Positions 42,851 through 52,624 of a stretch of DNA of 64,000 nt are shown one piece after another. The position numbers and the translations under genes are program-made. This DNA is from Ensifer sp. IC3342 (GTDB taxonomy: Bacteria; Pseudomonadota; Alphaproteobacteria; Rhizobiales; Rhizobiaceae), in NCBI RefSeq assembly GCF_020193655.1, contig NZ_JADYVE010000020.1, forward strand, positions 1 through 64,000, given 5' to 3'. Under the pieces are notes generated by a model. That model was not told where the DNA came from. It did no database searches and saw only the letters and a list, made by a program, of their open reading frames with translations. Each line of letters starts with the position of its first letter. Position 1 is the stretch's first letter.

Positions 42851-43903
42851 CAGATGCCGCCGGGCTTGTGTCAGATAGGCAAGTGCTAGAGGACGCCATT
42901 TCTTCGGTTCCCGAACCGGATTCTCCAGGAGGTGAGCCAGGCAGAGCCTTGCCCGCAGCAAGGCGCGAAAGCCGCCATAAAGCGCAAGCAAGCGGTCGTC
43001 GGGACGATCGCCGAGCTCCCGTTCCAGTGCTGATAGGAGCAGAGGCCTTATCCAATCGGCCCCCAGGACCTCGCATTCGAGCGCGAGGTAACCGATTTCG
43101 TCGTACGGATCGATGATCCGCATCGAGCGGTTGAATTCGAGACAATCGATGATCTGCGGCGGCGAGACCAGGCAGACATGCTCCGGCCGCAAGTCGCCGT
43201 GACCCTCGACGATCCTTCCGCGCGCAATGCGGGATTCGATTGCGCCGCGCATCTCGCCCAGACCGACGCCGACGCCGTCGAGCAAGGCGGCCACGCCCGA
43301 GAGCTCGAATTCGGAGCGCACGAGCAACTCGCGGTTTATTTCGTGTTCCTCAAGAAGGTGCCAGATATACGCTGAGCCATCGGCAATCTCCGGCGGGCAG
43401 CCGATATAGAAACGGGCAAGCCGATCGGTTATCCTGGCCATCTCGGCCGGGCTCACCCGGTTCGCAGCGATGCGGGCATCCAGCATCTCGTCCGCCGGCA
43501 GCCGCCGCATCTCGACGAGCCAATCGATGACGTGCGCGGTTTTCTCGAAAGTCAATGTTCCCCCGTCGTCACAATAGAGCGGCTTGACGGCGCGGTAGGT
43601 CTCGCGTGCCAACCTACGGTTGAGGCGAAGCTCCTCCTCGCAGAAGAATTTCCGCGCCTCGACGGTACTGAAGTCTAGGTGGGATCGTGAGACCGGCTTC
43701 TTGAGTTTGAGCACCCAATCATCGGCTATGAAGACCCAGGACATATGGGTCTCCCTAGTCTCGATTTTGTCCGGTCGCTGCGGGTGGGAAGCGGGATTGG
43801 AAAGGAATTGCACCTTCTGAGTGAGTGCTGCGCTGAAATCCGGGTGTATCTCATCGTGCCGCTTTCCAGCGGTCAGTCCCGGGGAGCGGCAATTGTGGGG
43901 CAT
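42833..43903 (-). CDS. aminoglycoside-phosphotransferase-like kinase (COG2187-like)
   Basis: A 356-residue protein of the large family related to aminoglycoside/choline phosphotransferases. Kinase-like motifs are VLKLKKP (ATP Lys region), HGDLRPEHVCL (catalytic Asp loop) and IDCLEFNRSMRIIDP (metal-binding Asp). The N-terminal part (DFSTVEARKFFCEEELRLNR) is typical of the COG2187 group, often fused to a P-loop domain that is absent here. The substrate is unknown; antibiotic resistance should not be assumed. The USP gene at 43906 ends 2 bp before its start, so the two are an operon under the FNR/FixK box at 44794. Confidence 0.82.
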   Translation of the reverse strand: MPHNCRSPGLTAGKRHDEIHPDFSAALTQKVQFLSNPASHPQRPDKIETRETHMSWVFIADDWVLKLKKPVSRSHLDFSTVEARKFFCEEELRLNRRLARETYRAVKPLYCDDGGTLTFEKTAHVIDWLVEMRRLPADEMLDARIAANRVSPAEMARITDRLARFYIGCPPEIADGSAYIWHLLEEHEINRELLVRSEFELSGVAALLDGVGVGLGEMRGAIESRIARGRIVEGHGDLRPEHVCLVSPPQIIDCLEFNRSMRIIDPYDEIGYLALECEVLGADWIRPLLLSALERELGDRPDDRLLALYGGFRALLRARLCLAHLLENPVREPKKWRPLALAYLTQARRHLSVIVA

Positions 43904-43905
43904 CG

Positions 43906-44733
43906 TCAAGCCGACATCAGGCGGTGGAGCGACCCTTCGCGCAGCAGCGACCGGGTGACCCCGCCGAGCAGCCATTCGCGAAGGCGGCCATGGCCATAGC
44001 CGCCCGAGACAATCAGATCCGCTCCGATCTGCTTGGCGATGCCAACTAACGCCTCCCCAGCCTCACCTTCGCGATGCTCTACGATCTCTGCGCGGGCTTT
44101 TGCACCATGATTGATGAGATAGCGGACAACATCGGTGGCACTGGCCATCGCCCGGTCCGGTTCGCGATCCGCGATGGTCGCCACTAGGACTTCGCGCGCA
44201 TGGACAAGGAAGGGCATCGCGTCTGCGACCGCCCGTCTTGCCTCACGGGCATCCTTCCAGGCAACAACCACGCTACTCGCCTTGAGAGGTGCGAGATCGT
44301 CTCGCGGTATGAAGACCGGACGGCCCGCCGCATGTATCAGCGCGCCCAGATCTATGGCTGTGTGTGCGTCGCGTCCGCCCCCTTCACCACCTGATCCCAC
44401 GATTACAAGGTCCGCCGCTCTCGCGGCTGTCGCCAGCCCTTTTGTCGGATCGCCGACGGTAGTGCGCAGCGAATCGGCTCCTCCCATCTCGCCGCTGGCA
44501 TCAAGATCGCTTCTTAGCGCTTCCAGGCGGCGTTCGATTTCCCTCGCCTCAAGCCGCATGAACTCGGCGTCCACGATCACCCCGGGCGGTGGCGCCGTAA
44601 TCGGGTGTATGTCGCCGGCGGCAAAGCCGATCAGATTTGCCTCAAAACGTGCGGCGAGGTCGCGCGCAAAGTTTAACTGCGATCCTGCGCCATCGCCTAT
44701 GTCCAAGTGCACCAGTATCGTGTTGTAGATCAT
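43906..44733 (-). CDS. tandem-domain universal stress protein
   Basis: A 275-residue protein with two USP domains. The first (about 1-140: MIYNTILVHLDIGDGAGS, then DLVIVGSGGEGG) lacks a complete nucleotide loop. The second (about 150-275) keeps it: SSVVVAWKDAREARRAVADA and LIVSGGYGHGRLREWLLGGV. The start at 44733 places an FNR/FixK box 67.5 bp upstream; a longer frame to 44913 is rejected. Its last 50 residues match the USP remnant at 9340-9490. Confidence 0.92.
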   Translation of the reverse strand: MIYNTILVHLDIGDGAGSQLNFARDLAARFEANLIGFAAGDIHPITAPPPGVIVDAEFMRLEAREIERRLEALRSDLDASGEMGGADSLRTTVGDPTKGLATAARAADLVIVGSGGEGGGRDAHTAIDLGALIHAAGRPVFIPRDDLAPLKASSVVVAWKDAREARRAVADAMPFLVHAREVLVATIADREPDRAMASATDVVRYLINHGAKARAEIVEHREGEAGEALVGIAKQIGADLIVSGGYGHGRLREWLLGGVTRSLLREGSLHRLMSA

Positions 44734-44793
44734 AGCCGCGACCTCGATTTGGCCTCTCTTTAGAGAACTTAGCCATCGATCGGCCGCCTCGCC

Positions 44794-44807
44794 TTGACCG
44801 GCATCAA
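44794..44807. promoter_or_regulatory. FNR/FixK box for the USP-kinase operon
   Basis: TTGACCGGCATCAA, centred 67.5 bp before the USP start at 44733. Confidence 0.85.
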
Positions 44808-44847
44808 AATTGATTGCGTGACGCTTGGGCGGCCCTACGGATGTCGT

Positions 44848-44861
44848 TTGATGCGCGTCAA
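44848..44861. promoter_or_regulatory. FNR/FixK box for groEL
   Basis: TTGATGCGCGTCAA, centred 57.5 bp before the groEL start and 54 bp from the neighbouring box. Confidence 0.85.
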
Positions 44862-44911
44862 AGCGTCCCTTCCGCCCTGTGCTACAAGAGCAAAGAACGG
44901 AGGGTAGAGCC

Positions 44912-46534
44912 ATGGCTCACAAGCAGGTCCTTTTCCATTCGGCTGCCCGAGAAAAGATCTTGAAGGGCGCTTCGCAATTGGCCGATGCCGTTCGGGTCAC
45001 ACTTGGACCGCGGTCGAAAGCTGTCCTGATCGAAAGAAAATGGGGGCCTCCGATCGTCTGCAATGACGGGGTCACTATCGCCAAGGAATTCGACCTCAAG
45101 GATCCCGAAGAAAATCTCGGCGCGCGCATGCTGCGGCAAGCGGCGGAAAAGACAGGGGAAATCGTTGGCGACGGGACGACCACATCAACCATTCTTGCCC
45201 ATGCGATTTTCGCCGATGGTCTGCGCAACGTGGTTGCGGGCGCAAGCGCGATCGACATCAAACACGGGCTTGACCGCGGCGTCAAACGAGCGGTCGCCGA
45301 ACTCAAGAAGAACTCATGGCCCGTCTCCGAGAAGCGTGAAAAAGAACAGGTCGCGACGATTTCCGCCCACAACGACGCACAGATCGGCACACTGGTCGGA
45401 GACGCCATGGAAAAGGTCGGCGACGAAGGAGTCATCAGCGTGGAGGAATCCAAGACGACTGAGACGGTTCTCGAAGTCGTGGAGGGCATGCAATTCGATC
45501 GCGGTTATCTTTCTCCCTATTTCGTCACCGATGCCGAGCGAATGGAGGTCGTTCTCGAAAGCGCCGCGATCCTCCTGTTTGACCGCAAGATCAATTCGCT
45601 CAAGGATTGCGTGGAGCTTCTGGAGGCCGTCGCGAAAGCCGGGACACCGCTGCTCATCATTGCCGAAGATGTGGAAACCGAGGCCCTCGCGACTTTGATC
45701 GTCAACCAGATGCGCGGAACGCTTCGCAACTGCGCCGTCAAGGCGCCGGGGTTCGGAGACCGTCGCAAGGCCCTCTTGCAGGACATTGCCATACTCACAG
45801 GTGGGCAGCTTATATCCGAGGAGTTGGGCATAAAGCTCGAAACGGTTATGCCCGAACAACTTGGCCGCGCCGAGCGAATCGTCATTACGAAAGACACGAC
45901 CACCATTATCGGTGGGGCGGGAGACAAGAAGGCCATCAGCGGCCGGGCGGAACAGATCCGCAAGGAAATCTCGACCACCACCAGCGACTATGACCGTGAA
46001 AAGCTCCAGGAGCGATTGGCGAAGCTTTCCGGCGGCGTAGCGGTTATCAAGGTGGGTGCAGCCACGGAAGCAGAGCTGAAAGCGAAGAAGGAAGCGCTTG
46101 ATGATGCCATCAGCGCGACCAAGGCGGCCGTGGCCGAAGGCATCCTGCCGGGTGGCGGATTGGCCCTGCTGCGGTGCATCGCTGCCGTCGCAGAGGAGGA
46201 ACAAGCCTGCGAAGGCGACGAACGCACCGGCATTCAGATCCTCAAGCGGGCACTGGAGACGCCGGCGCGACAGATCGCGGAAAACTCCGCAACCGACGGC
46301 GGCGTCGTGGTTGCAAAGATGCTCGAGAGCGAGGGAAATTTCGGCTATGACGCCGGCCAGAAGGTCTATGTCGATCTGGTTGCGGCCGGCATCATCGACC
46401 CCACCAAAGTGATCCGCGTCGCGCTCGAAAATGCGGTGTCAGTCGCAAGTGTGCTGTTGCTGACCGAGGCCACGATGACGGAACTTCCTGAGACGCCGAA
46501 GGAGACAATGGCCGAAGCTGCGATGCAACCATAG
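44912..46534 (+). CDS. groEL: divergent GroEL (Hsp60) without adjacent groES
   Basis: A 540-residue chaperonin. Core motifs are intact: VTLGPRSKAVLIERKWGPP, NDGVTIAKEFDLKD, the ATPase GDGTTTSTILAHA, EGMQFDRGYLSPYF and APGFGDRRKALLQDIA. It differs from the housekeeping type at the N-terminus (AHKQVLFHSAAREKILKGAS) and ends EAAMQP without the Gly-Gly-Met tail. No groES lies next to it. It is likely a specialised or stress copy, using GroES from elsewhere or acting alone. The start at 44912 has a GGAGGG site and an FNR/FixK box 57.5 bp upstream. Confidence 0.95.
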   Translation: MAHKQVLFHSAAREKILKGASQLADAVRVTLGPRSKAVLIERKWGPPIVCNDGVTIAKEFDLKDPEENLGARMLRQAAEKTGEIVGDGTTTSTILAHAIFADGLRNVVAGASAIDIKHGLDRGVKRAVAELKKNSWPVSEKREKEQVATISAHNDAQIGTLVGDAMEKVGDEGVISVEESKTTETVLEVVEGMQFDRGYLSPYFVTDAERMEVVLESAAILLFDRKINSLKDCVELLEAVAKAGTPLLIIAEDVETEALATLIVNQMRGTLRNCAVKAPGFGDRRKALLQDIAILTGGQLISEELGIKLETVMPEQLGRAERIVITKDTTTIIGGAGDKKAISGRAEQIRKEISTTTSDYDREKLQERLAKLSGGVAVIKVGAATEAELKAKKEALDDAISATKAAVAEGILPGGGLALLRCIAAVAEEEQACEGDERTGIQILKRALETPARQIAENSATDGGVVVAKMLESEGNFGYDAGQKVYVDLVAAGIIDPTKVIRVALENAVSVASVLLLTEATMTELPETPKETMAEAAMQP

Positions 46535-46578
46535 TTGCAGCCCCTGATCGAGCTCACAGATGATCGGAGCAAGAAGTC

Positions 46579-46908
46579 ATGGAACTGACGGAGCGAGAGA
46601 AAGCGCTCGAAGAAAAGTACATCCTCGATTTCGAGCGTTCGTTGAGAGTTCGCGAGCGCCGAAACCGCCTGCTTGCCGGGTGGGCGGCACGGGCGCTCGA
46701 TAGAGCCGACGCGACCGCCTACGCGGAGGAAGTGGCTGCAGCCGGACAGGCCGAAGCCGGCGACGATGATGTGCTGCGCAAGGTCCTTCGGGACTTCGAG
46801 AGCGCCGGGATCCCTGCGACCAGGGAACAGCTACAGGAAGAAATGCGAGCGCTGTTGTTTGTCGCCGCCGAACAGCTGGACGCCGAAAGCAAAGCGGATA
46901 GACGGTAG
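46579..46908 (+). CDS. DUF1476-family protein, paralogue of the ATP synthase inhibitor zeta subunit
   Basis: A 109-residue helical protein matching the alphaproteobacterial zeta-subunit family: EREKALEEKYILDFERSLRV, RRNRLLAGWAARALD, and DDVLRKVLRDFESAGIP. In Paracoccus and relatives zeta binds F1-ATPase through its N-terminus and blocks ATP hydrolysis. The copy here follows groEL by 44 bp and is probably co-transcribed with it under the same FNR/FixK box. The inferred role is to save ATP when respiration stops. Confidence 0.85.
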   Translation: MELTEREKALEEKYILDFERSLRVRERRNRLLAGWAARALDRADATAYAEEVAAAGQAEAGDDDVLRKVLRDFESAGIPATREQLQEEMRALLFVAAEQLDAESKADRR

Positions 46909-46918
46909 GTCTGCCTCC

Positions 46919-49303
46919 CTATCTCGTCTTCCCAACCCTTTCCGCCGCCGCCACGGCCTGCTTCACCGCCACAAAACTGTCGGGTGTGACCGATACGGAG
47001 TCGATGCCACATTCGACCAGGAATGCCGCGAAATCGGGATGATCGCTGGGTGCCTGGCCGCAAAGGCCGATCTTGGCGCCGGCCCGGCGAGCTTCGGTGA
47101 TCACCTTGGAGATCATCCATTTCACGGCTTCATCCTGCTCGTCGAACAAGGAAGCGAGATCCTCCGAATCCCTGTCGACACCGAGCGTCAATTGGGTGAG
47201 GTCATTCGAGCCGATCGAGAAGCCATCGAAAAGCCGCGCGAAATCCGCCGCGAGGATGACGTTGGACGGTATCTCGCACATAACATAGACCTGTAACCCG
47301 TTGACCCCGCGATGAAGACCGTTTTCGGCCATCACCTGAAGGACCTTCTCGGCTTCCTTGATCGACCGGCAGAAGGGAATCATCACGACGACGTTTCCAA
47401 AGCCCATCACCTCGCGCAGCCGCTTGATCGCTCGGCACTCAAGTGCAAAGCCGTCGCGATATTTCGGCGAATAGTAACGAGAGGCGCCGCGAAAACCGAT
47501 CATCGGATTCTCTTCCTGCGGCTCGAATTCGGCGCCGCCGCATAGCCCGGCATATTCGTTCGTCTTGAAATCGCTCATGCGCACGATGATCGGCTTGGGA
47601 TAGGCAACTGCAGCGAGACGCGCCAGGCCGCGCGAAAGTTCGTCGACGAAATAGTCGGTCCGCTCCGCATAGCCCGATGTCAGCGCAGCGATCCTCTGCT
47701 TTGCCGATTGATCGCGCAGCCGATCGAAGTGCACGAGGGCCATGGGATGGATCTGTATGGCATTGCTGATCACGAATTCCATCCGTGCAAGCCCGATGCC
47801 GCCGGCCGGGAGCCTCCACCAGCGGGAAGCCGATTGCGGATTGGCAAGGTTCAACATCACCTTCGTCCGCGTTTCCGGAATTTCGGTGAGGCTGATCGTC
47901 TCCGCCTTGAATTCGGCGTGCCCTTCATAGATACGGCCCTCATCGCCCTCGGCGCAGGACACGGTGATGATTGCGCCCGTGTGCAAGAGCCTTGTCGCGT
48001 TCTCTGCACCGACGATTGCAGGAAGGCCAAGCTCGCGACTGACGATGGCTGCATGAGAGGTACGTCCGCCATGATCAGTGACGATGGCCGCGGCGCGCTT
48101 CATGAGCGGCACCCAGTCCGGGTCGGTGGTTTTGGTAACCAGAATAGAGCCGTCGCTGAACTTGCCGATGTCGTCGGGATGCTCGATGAGGCACACGGGA
48201 CCCGCCGCGATGGCACTGCCTATCGCGAGGCCCTTTGCCAGGAGGCGCCCCTTCTTGCCGATCTGATAGGTTGGAAGTTGATCGGCGGCTGCTTTCGCCT
48301 GCACGGTCTCGGGCCGGGCCTGCACGATGTGGAGTTGGCCGTTCCGACCATCTTTTGCCCATTCGATGTCCATGGCACAGCCATAGTGCTCCTCGATGAC
48401 TACCGCCCAGCGCGCGAGTTTGAGAACCTCCTCATCGGCGAGCACCATTGTCGCCTGTTCTTCTCGTGAGGTGGAGACGCCCCGGGTAGGCTCGAAACTA
48501 TTGCCGTACGTGAGCTTCCGGGTCTTCGTGCCGCACCTCTTCTGAATTATCGGCGCAAGGGCAGTGTCGCTAAGCAGCGGTTTGAAGACGCGGTATTCGT
48601 CGGGATCGACGGTACCCCTGACGACATACTCTCCAAGGCCCCACGCTGCATTGATCAGAACGACCTTATCAAAGCCGGTCTCGGTCTCGATCGAGAACAT
48701 GACGCCTGCACTTCCGAGGTCGGAACGGACCATTTCCTGGACGCCGACGGACAAAGCCACCTTCATGTGATCAAAACCATTTACCTTGCGGTAGCTTATG
48801 GCTCGATCGGTAAAGAGCGAGGCATAGCAACGGCGACATGCGCTCATCAGTGCCCCCTCACCGACGATATTGAGAAAACTTTCCTGCTGCCCGGCAAAGC
48901 TCGCCGTCGGCAGGTCTTCGGCGGTTGCGCTGGAGCGAACGGCAACCGAGGCCGCTTCGATGTCGAGCCTGCGCGACAACGTACGGTAGGCGGCAGTTAT
49001 TTCCGCTTCGATCTCGGGGGGCCAGCTACCCCGGAGAATGTTCTCCCGTATGGCGGCACCCGTCTCGGCGAGGGTGGCTCCACCGGCCTCCCATTTCTCA
49101 AGCAGGGCAGCAATCGGTGCGCGCAAGTCATTGGCATCGATGAAGTTCCAATAGGCCTGCGCTGTCGTCGCAAAACCACCCGGAACCTTGATGCCATGCG
49201 AAGAAAGCCCGGTGATCATCTCGCCGAGTGACGCGTTCTTGCCGCCTACACTGGCGATATCGCGCCGCGTCACATCCTCGAACCAGATAACTGAAGCGGG
49301 CAT
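46919..49303 (-). CDS. ppsA: phosphoenolpyruvate synthase
   Basis: A 794-residue enzyme converting pyruvate and ATP to PEP, AMP and phosphate; E. coli PpsA has 792 residues. The N-terminal ATP-grasp domain starts ASVGGKNASLGEM. The swivelling His domain has the phospho-His in DHGGRTSHAAIVSRELG. The C-terminal PEP/pyruvate barrel has MCEIPSNVIL, IGSNDLTQLTLGVDRDS and the acid/base Cys in GLCGQAPSDHP. It converges on the zeta-like gene (10-bp gap) and is divergent from the glucokinase-like gene. An FNR/FixK box lies 126 bp upstream. Confidence 0.95.
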   Translation of the reverse strand: MPASVIWFEDVTRRDIASVGGKNASLGEMITGLSSHGIKVPGGFATTAQAYWNFIDANDLRAPIAALLEKWEAGGATLAETGAAIRENILRGSWPPEIEAEITAAYRTLSRRLDIEAASVAVRSSATAEDLPTASFAGQQESFLNIVGEGALMSACRRCYASLFTDRAISYRKVNGFDHMKVALSVGVQEMVRSDLGSAGVMFSIETETGFDKVVLINAAWGLGEYVVRGTVDPDEYRVFKPLLSDTALAPIIQKRCGTKTRKLTYGNSFEPTRGVSTSREEQATMVLADEEVLKLARWAVVIEEHYGCAMDIEWAKDGRNGQLHIVQARPETVQAKAAADQLPTYQIGKKGRLLAKGLAIGSAIAAGPVCLIEHPDDIGKFSDGSILVTKTTDPDWVPLMKRAAAIVTDHGGRTSHAAIVSRELGLPAIVGAENATRLLHTGAIITVSCAEGDEGRIYEGHAEFKAETISLTEIPETRTKVMLNLANPQSASRWWRLPAGGIGLARMEFVISNAIQIHPMALVHFDRLRDQSAKQRIAALTSGYAERTDYFVDELSRGLARLAAVAYPKPIIVRMSDFKTNEYAGLCGGAEFEPQEENPMIGFRGASRYYSPKYRDGFALECRAIKRLREVMGFGNVVVMIPFCRSIKEAEKVLQVMAENGLHRGVNGLQVYVMCEIPSNVILAADFARLFDGFSIGSNDLTQLTLGVDRDSEDLASLFDEQDEAVKWMISKVITEARRAGAKIGLCGQAPSDHPDFAAFLVECGIDSVSVTPDSFVAVKQAVAAAERVGKTR

Positions 49304-49422
49304 TTCGTCCTCCGGTGGTTGAGAGCGGCACGTGATGGAAATGGCGATTCATGCCTCGCTTGCTCCGCTCAGGCCTCCGTCCCGATACAGCGATACCCTA
49401 TGCTTGCACGAAGTCGGTGACC

Positions 49423-49436
49423 TTGACGTCCATCAA
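49423..49436. promoter_or_regulatory. FNR/FixK box between ppsA and the glucokinase-like gene
   Basis: TTGACGTCCATCAA, centred 67.5 bp before the glucokinase-like start (49497) and 126 bp before the ppsA start. Confidence 0.85.
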
Positions 49437-49496
49437 AGTGGGAACGGGTGCCTTCCTACATACTGGCGGCATGCGGCGAATATGTTGGAGGTCGTG

Positions 49497-50450
49497 GTGA
49501 ACAAATTCACTCATGGCGCTGTCGTGGCCGACATTGGCGAGACACACATGCGCTTCGCGGTCGTCAACTCCGACAGGCTGACGATCGAAGATTATGTGCA
49601 GTTCGGAAACGACGTGTTTGCCTCGGTGAAGGAGGCCTTGGCCGCTTACCTGCGCTCCCTGCCGACTTTTCCGCCCGCATTGGCTATCGCAATCGCAAAC
49701 GGCGGATTTTTGCCAAGCGAGTCGGAACGCAAGCCCACGGCCGAGACTGTCGGAGAGGCTCTTGGTTTTGAGCGCATTCATGTCGTCGATCCGCTCGACG
49801 CGCTTTCGCTGATATTACCCGATCTCGCGCAGCATGACGTCGTACGCCTGGGCAGGGGGGAAGCCGATGCGCACGCAACGAGGGCGGTCTTAAGTGTCGG
49901 CGCCGCGCTTGGCGTCGGAACGCTAAGTCAAATCGGCGGCTCGTGGACAGAATTTCATGCTCACGGTGGCAGCATCTCCTTTGCGCCCCAAACGCAAGAG
50001 GAACTTGATATTCTGGAGCGCATTCGCTGCGATACGGACCACGTTTCCGTCGAGCATCTGTTGTCAGGCCCGGGACTTGGGCATCTCTACGAGATCCTGC
50101 TTGAGAGTTCGGGACAGCCGGTGCGCCCTCTTGCGGCCGCAGATGTTGTCACCGCTGGCCTCCAGGGGGGCGATCGCCCCGCCGCAGCGGCTCTGAGCCA
50201 TTTCGCCACCTGGCTCGGCAGATTTGCTGGTGATATGGCGCTGCTCTATGACGCGCGCGGCGGTGTCTATCTGTGGGGGCCGCTCCTAAGGAAGATGGAA
50301 AGCCTCCTCTGCAAAGGAACCTTCCGTCTCGCATTCGAGGCAAAGGGAAGGCGGTCAACCTGGTTGTCGCAAATACCGGTATTCCTGATCAGGAGCGAGG
50401 ATGCCATCCTGCGCGGTGCGGCAAAGGCACTTGCTCAAAAGGTGGGGTGA
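49497..50450 (+). CDS. glucokinase-family protein with altered catalytic motifs
   Basis: About 317 residues of the bacterial Glk fold, but the key motifs are changed. The phosphate loop DIGGT reads DIGETHMRFAV. The catalytic NDF reads DPL (VVDPLDALSLILP), so the catalytic Asp position is Pro. PGTGLG reads VGAALGVGTL, and EGGH reads AHGGS (EFHAHGGSISFAPQ). SGPGLGHLYEILL is kept. It may be a sugar-sensing or regulatory protein rather than an active kinase; that is inference. The GTG start at 49497 follows a GGAGG site and fits the box distance; ATG at 49482 is the alternative. Confidence 0.72.
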   Translation: MNKFTHGAVVADIGETHMRFAVVNSDRLTIEDYVQFGNDVFASVKEALAAYLRSLPTFPPALAIAIANGGFLPSESERKPTAETVGEALGFERIHVVDPLDALSLILPDLAQHDVVRLGRGEADAHATRAVLSVGAALGVGTLSQIGGSWTEFHAHGGSISFAPQTQEELDILERIRCDTDHVSVEHLLSGPGLGHLYEILLESSGQPVRPLAAADVVTAGLQGGDRPAAAALSHFATWLGRFAGDMALLYDARGGVYLWGPLLRKMESLLCKGTFRLAFEAKGRRSTWLSQIPVFLIRSEDAILRGAAKALAQKVG

Positions 50451-50898
50451 CGCGCGAGCACCCCTTCATTACCGAGGTCCGCGGAAGGCGCCGCTTGACT
50501 GGTCAGCGGGCGGAGTGCCGAAATTTCTGTCGCGTCCGGCTTCTGCCTGCCTATGGTGGGACAACCCTTGATCGGCAGCACGCTGAAAAGCGAGGCAATC
50601 ATGAGCGCGATGATGATCAGAAGCAGCCGGTTTCGTAATGGCTGTCTGGATACGATGGAATACGTTGCACCTGATCATAGTCGGGGTTTCACTGACCTTC
50701 ATCGTTACCGGCGAACGATAGCTGCTCAAGCACATCAGACATTGAGACAACGTGCTTTGCTATTCGTCAAAGGAGGACGGCTTCCACGCCCCTTTGACGC
50801 GGATCAATGAGGCTCCCGCTGCATAAGACTTTAATGAGATAGCCTGCGAGGAGCGCGGCAGAAGCTGGCCAGAGTGGCATTTTAAACGGAGCAAGACC
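50451..50898. other. 448-bp gap upstream of a USP gene
   Basis: No gene I can support. The only clear element is the FNR/FixK box near its right end. Confidence 0.5.
50794..50807. promoter_or_regulatory. FNR/FixK box for the USP at 50899
   Basis: TTGACGCGGATCAA, centred 98.5 bp before the start. Confidence 0.82.
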
Positions 50899-51729
50899 AT
50901 GTCATTCAAGACGATCCTCGCGGTAGTCGGCGTTTCGCAGACCGACCGCGACCTGCAGGTGGCTACAGATATCTCCGATCAAGTCTCCGCGCACTTAAGC
51001 GCTTTTATCGTCGGCTTTGCGCCACAACCGACCGGGCGGTATGCAACGCTTGCCCCGGCGTGGCTCGAACAGCGCGAGCGAAACCTGCAGGCCCTTGGCG
51101 AAGCCGCGAAGAAGGCTCGCGACAAGCTCTCGACTCGGGAGATTTCATTTGATGTCGACAGCATCTACGCGGAGGTGGCAGGTGCCACCTACGACATAGG
51201 CGAACGTGCGCTCTATGCCGATCTTATCCTGATCGGTCCCGGCGCCTTCGAGGACGACGATCTCAAGAAGCAGATTGTCGGCGGTGGCCTCTTCCAATCG
51301 GAACGTCCGGTGTTGTTCATCCCGCCCGCGTGTACCCCGACGCTCAAGCCGAAGACCATCCTGTTGGCCTGGGACTCGCGTGCTCAATCCGCACATGCGG
51401 CGCGAGAAGCACTCCAGTTGATGGCCAACGCCGATTCCGTTCACGTCACCATGGTGGATCCTACGGCGACGCTCAGGACGAGCGGCGATGAGCCCGGAGC
51501 AGATGTCGCCGCCTATCTTTCCCGCCACGGCATCAATGTGACGGTGGATCCGCTGCCGAGCGCGGGCCGCACCGTGGCGCAGGTCCTGCAGCGACATGCG
51601 TATGATGTGGCCGCCGACATGATCGTCATGGGGGCCTATGGTCATTCCCGGCTGCGCGAGCTCGTATTCGGTGGCGTCACGCGATCGATGCTTAACGAAG
51701 CCCGGCTTCCCGTATTGATGGCCCGATGA
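50899..51729 (+). CDS. tandem-domain universal stress protein
   Basis: A 276-residue protein with two USP domains. The first starts KTILAVVGVSQTDRDLQVAT but lacks a clear nucleotide loop. The second has PKTILLAWDSRAQSAHAARE and the complete loop IVMGAYGHSRLRELVFGG, followed by VTRSMLNEARLPVLMAR. It is the third intact USP of the window. A ribosome-binding site (GGAGCAAG) and an FNR/FixK box precede it. A host-attachment gene fragment and an ABC efflux operon follow on the same strand. Confidence 0.92.
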   Translation: MSFKTILAVVGVSQTDRDLQVATDISDQVSAHLSAFIVGFAPQPTGRYATLAPAWLEQRERNLQALGEAAKKARDKLSTREISFDVDSIYAEVAGATYDIGERALYADLILIGPGAFEDDDLKKQIVGGGLFQSERPVLFIPPACTPTLKPKTILLAWDSRAQSAHAAREALQLMANADSVHVTMVDPTATLRTSGDEPGADVAAYLSRHGINVTVDPLPSAGRTVAQVLQRHAYDVAADMIVMGAYGHSRLRELVFGGVTRSMLNEARLPVLMAR

Positions 51730-51745
51730 TGAAACGGAAGATTGT

Positions 51746-51838
51746 GAACGCTTGCGATTGAGGCCAGCCGCCGAAGTGGCCAAGGATCCGGTGAGATTTT
51801 CAATCCCGGAGATCGAGCATTATCTTTCGCAATCATAC
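51746..51838 (+). pseudogene. C-terminal fragment of a host-attachment-type gene
   Basis: The frame reads LRLRPAAEVAKDPVRFSIPE followed by IEHYLS, matching the end of the intact gene at 21753-22199 (LRPSTRAMVIAEVAKDLAKF, PIPEIEQHL) with a short deletion. No start and no stop are at the expected place. As at 22.2 kb, an ABC-ATPase start follows within about 100 bp. Confidence 0.68.
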
Positions 51839-51902
51839 CTACCTGAGACGGGCGAGTTTCGCGGTGGTCGCGGCCACACGCCGACGACCCGAGGAGTGAG
51901 TG

Positions 51903-52622
<720 letters not shown>

Positions 52623-52624
52623 GC

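Noticed and set aside
42833..43903. Aminoglycoside resistance gene
   Set aside because: The kinase-like fold is shared by many non-resistance families; its N-terminal part is of the COG2187 type and the context is metabolic.
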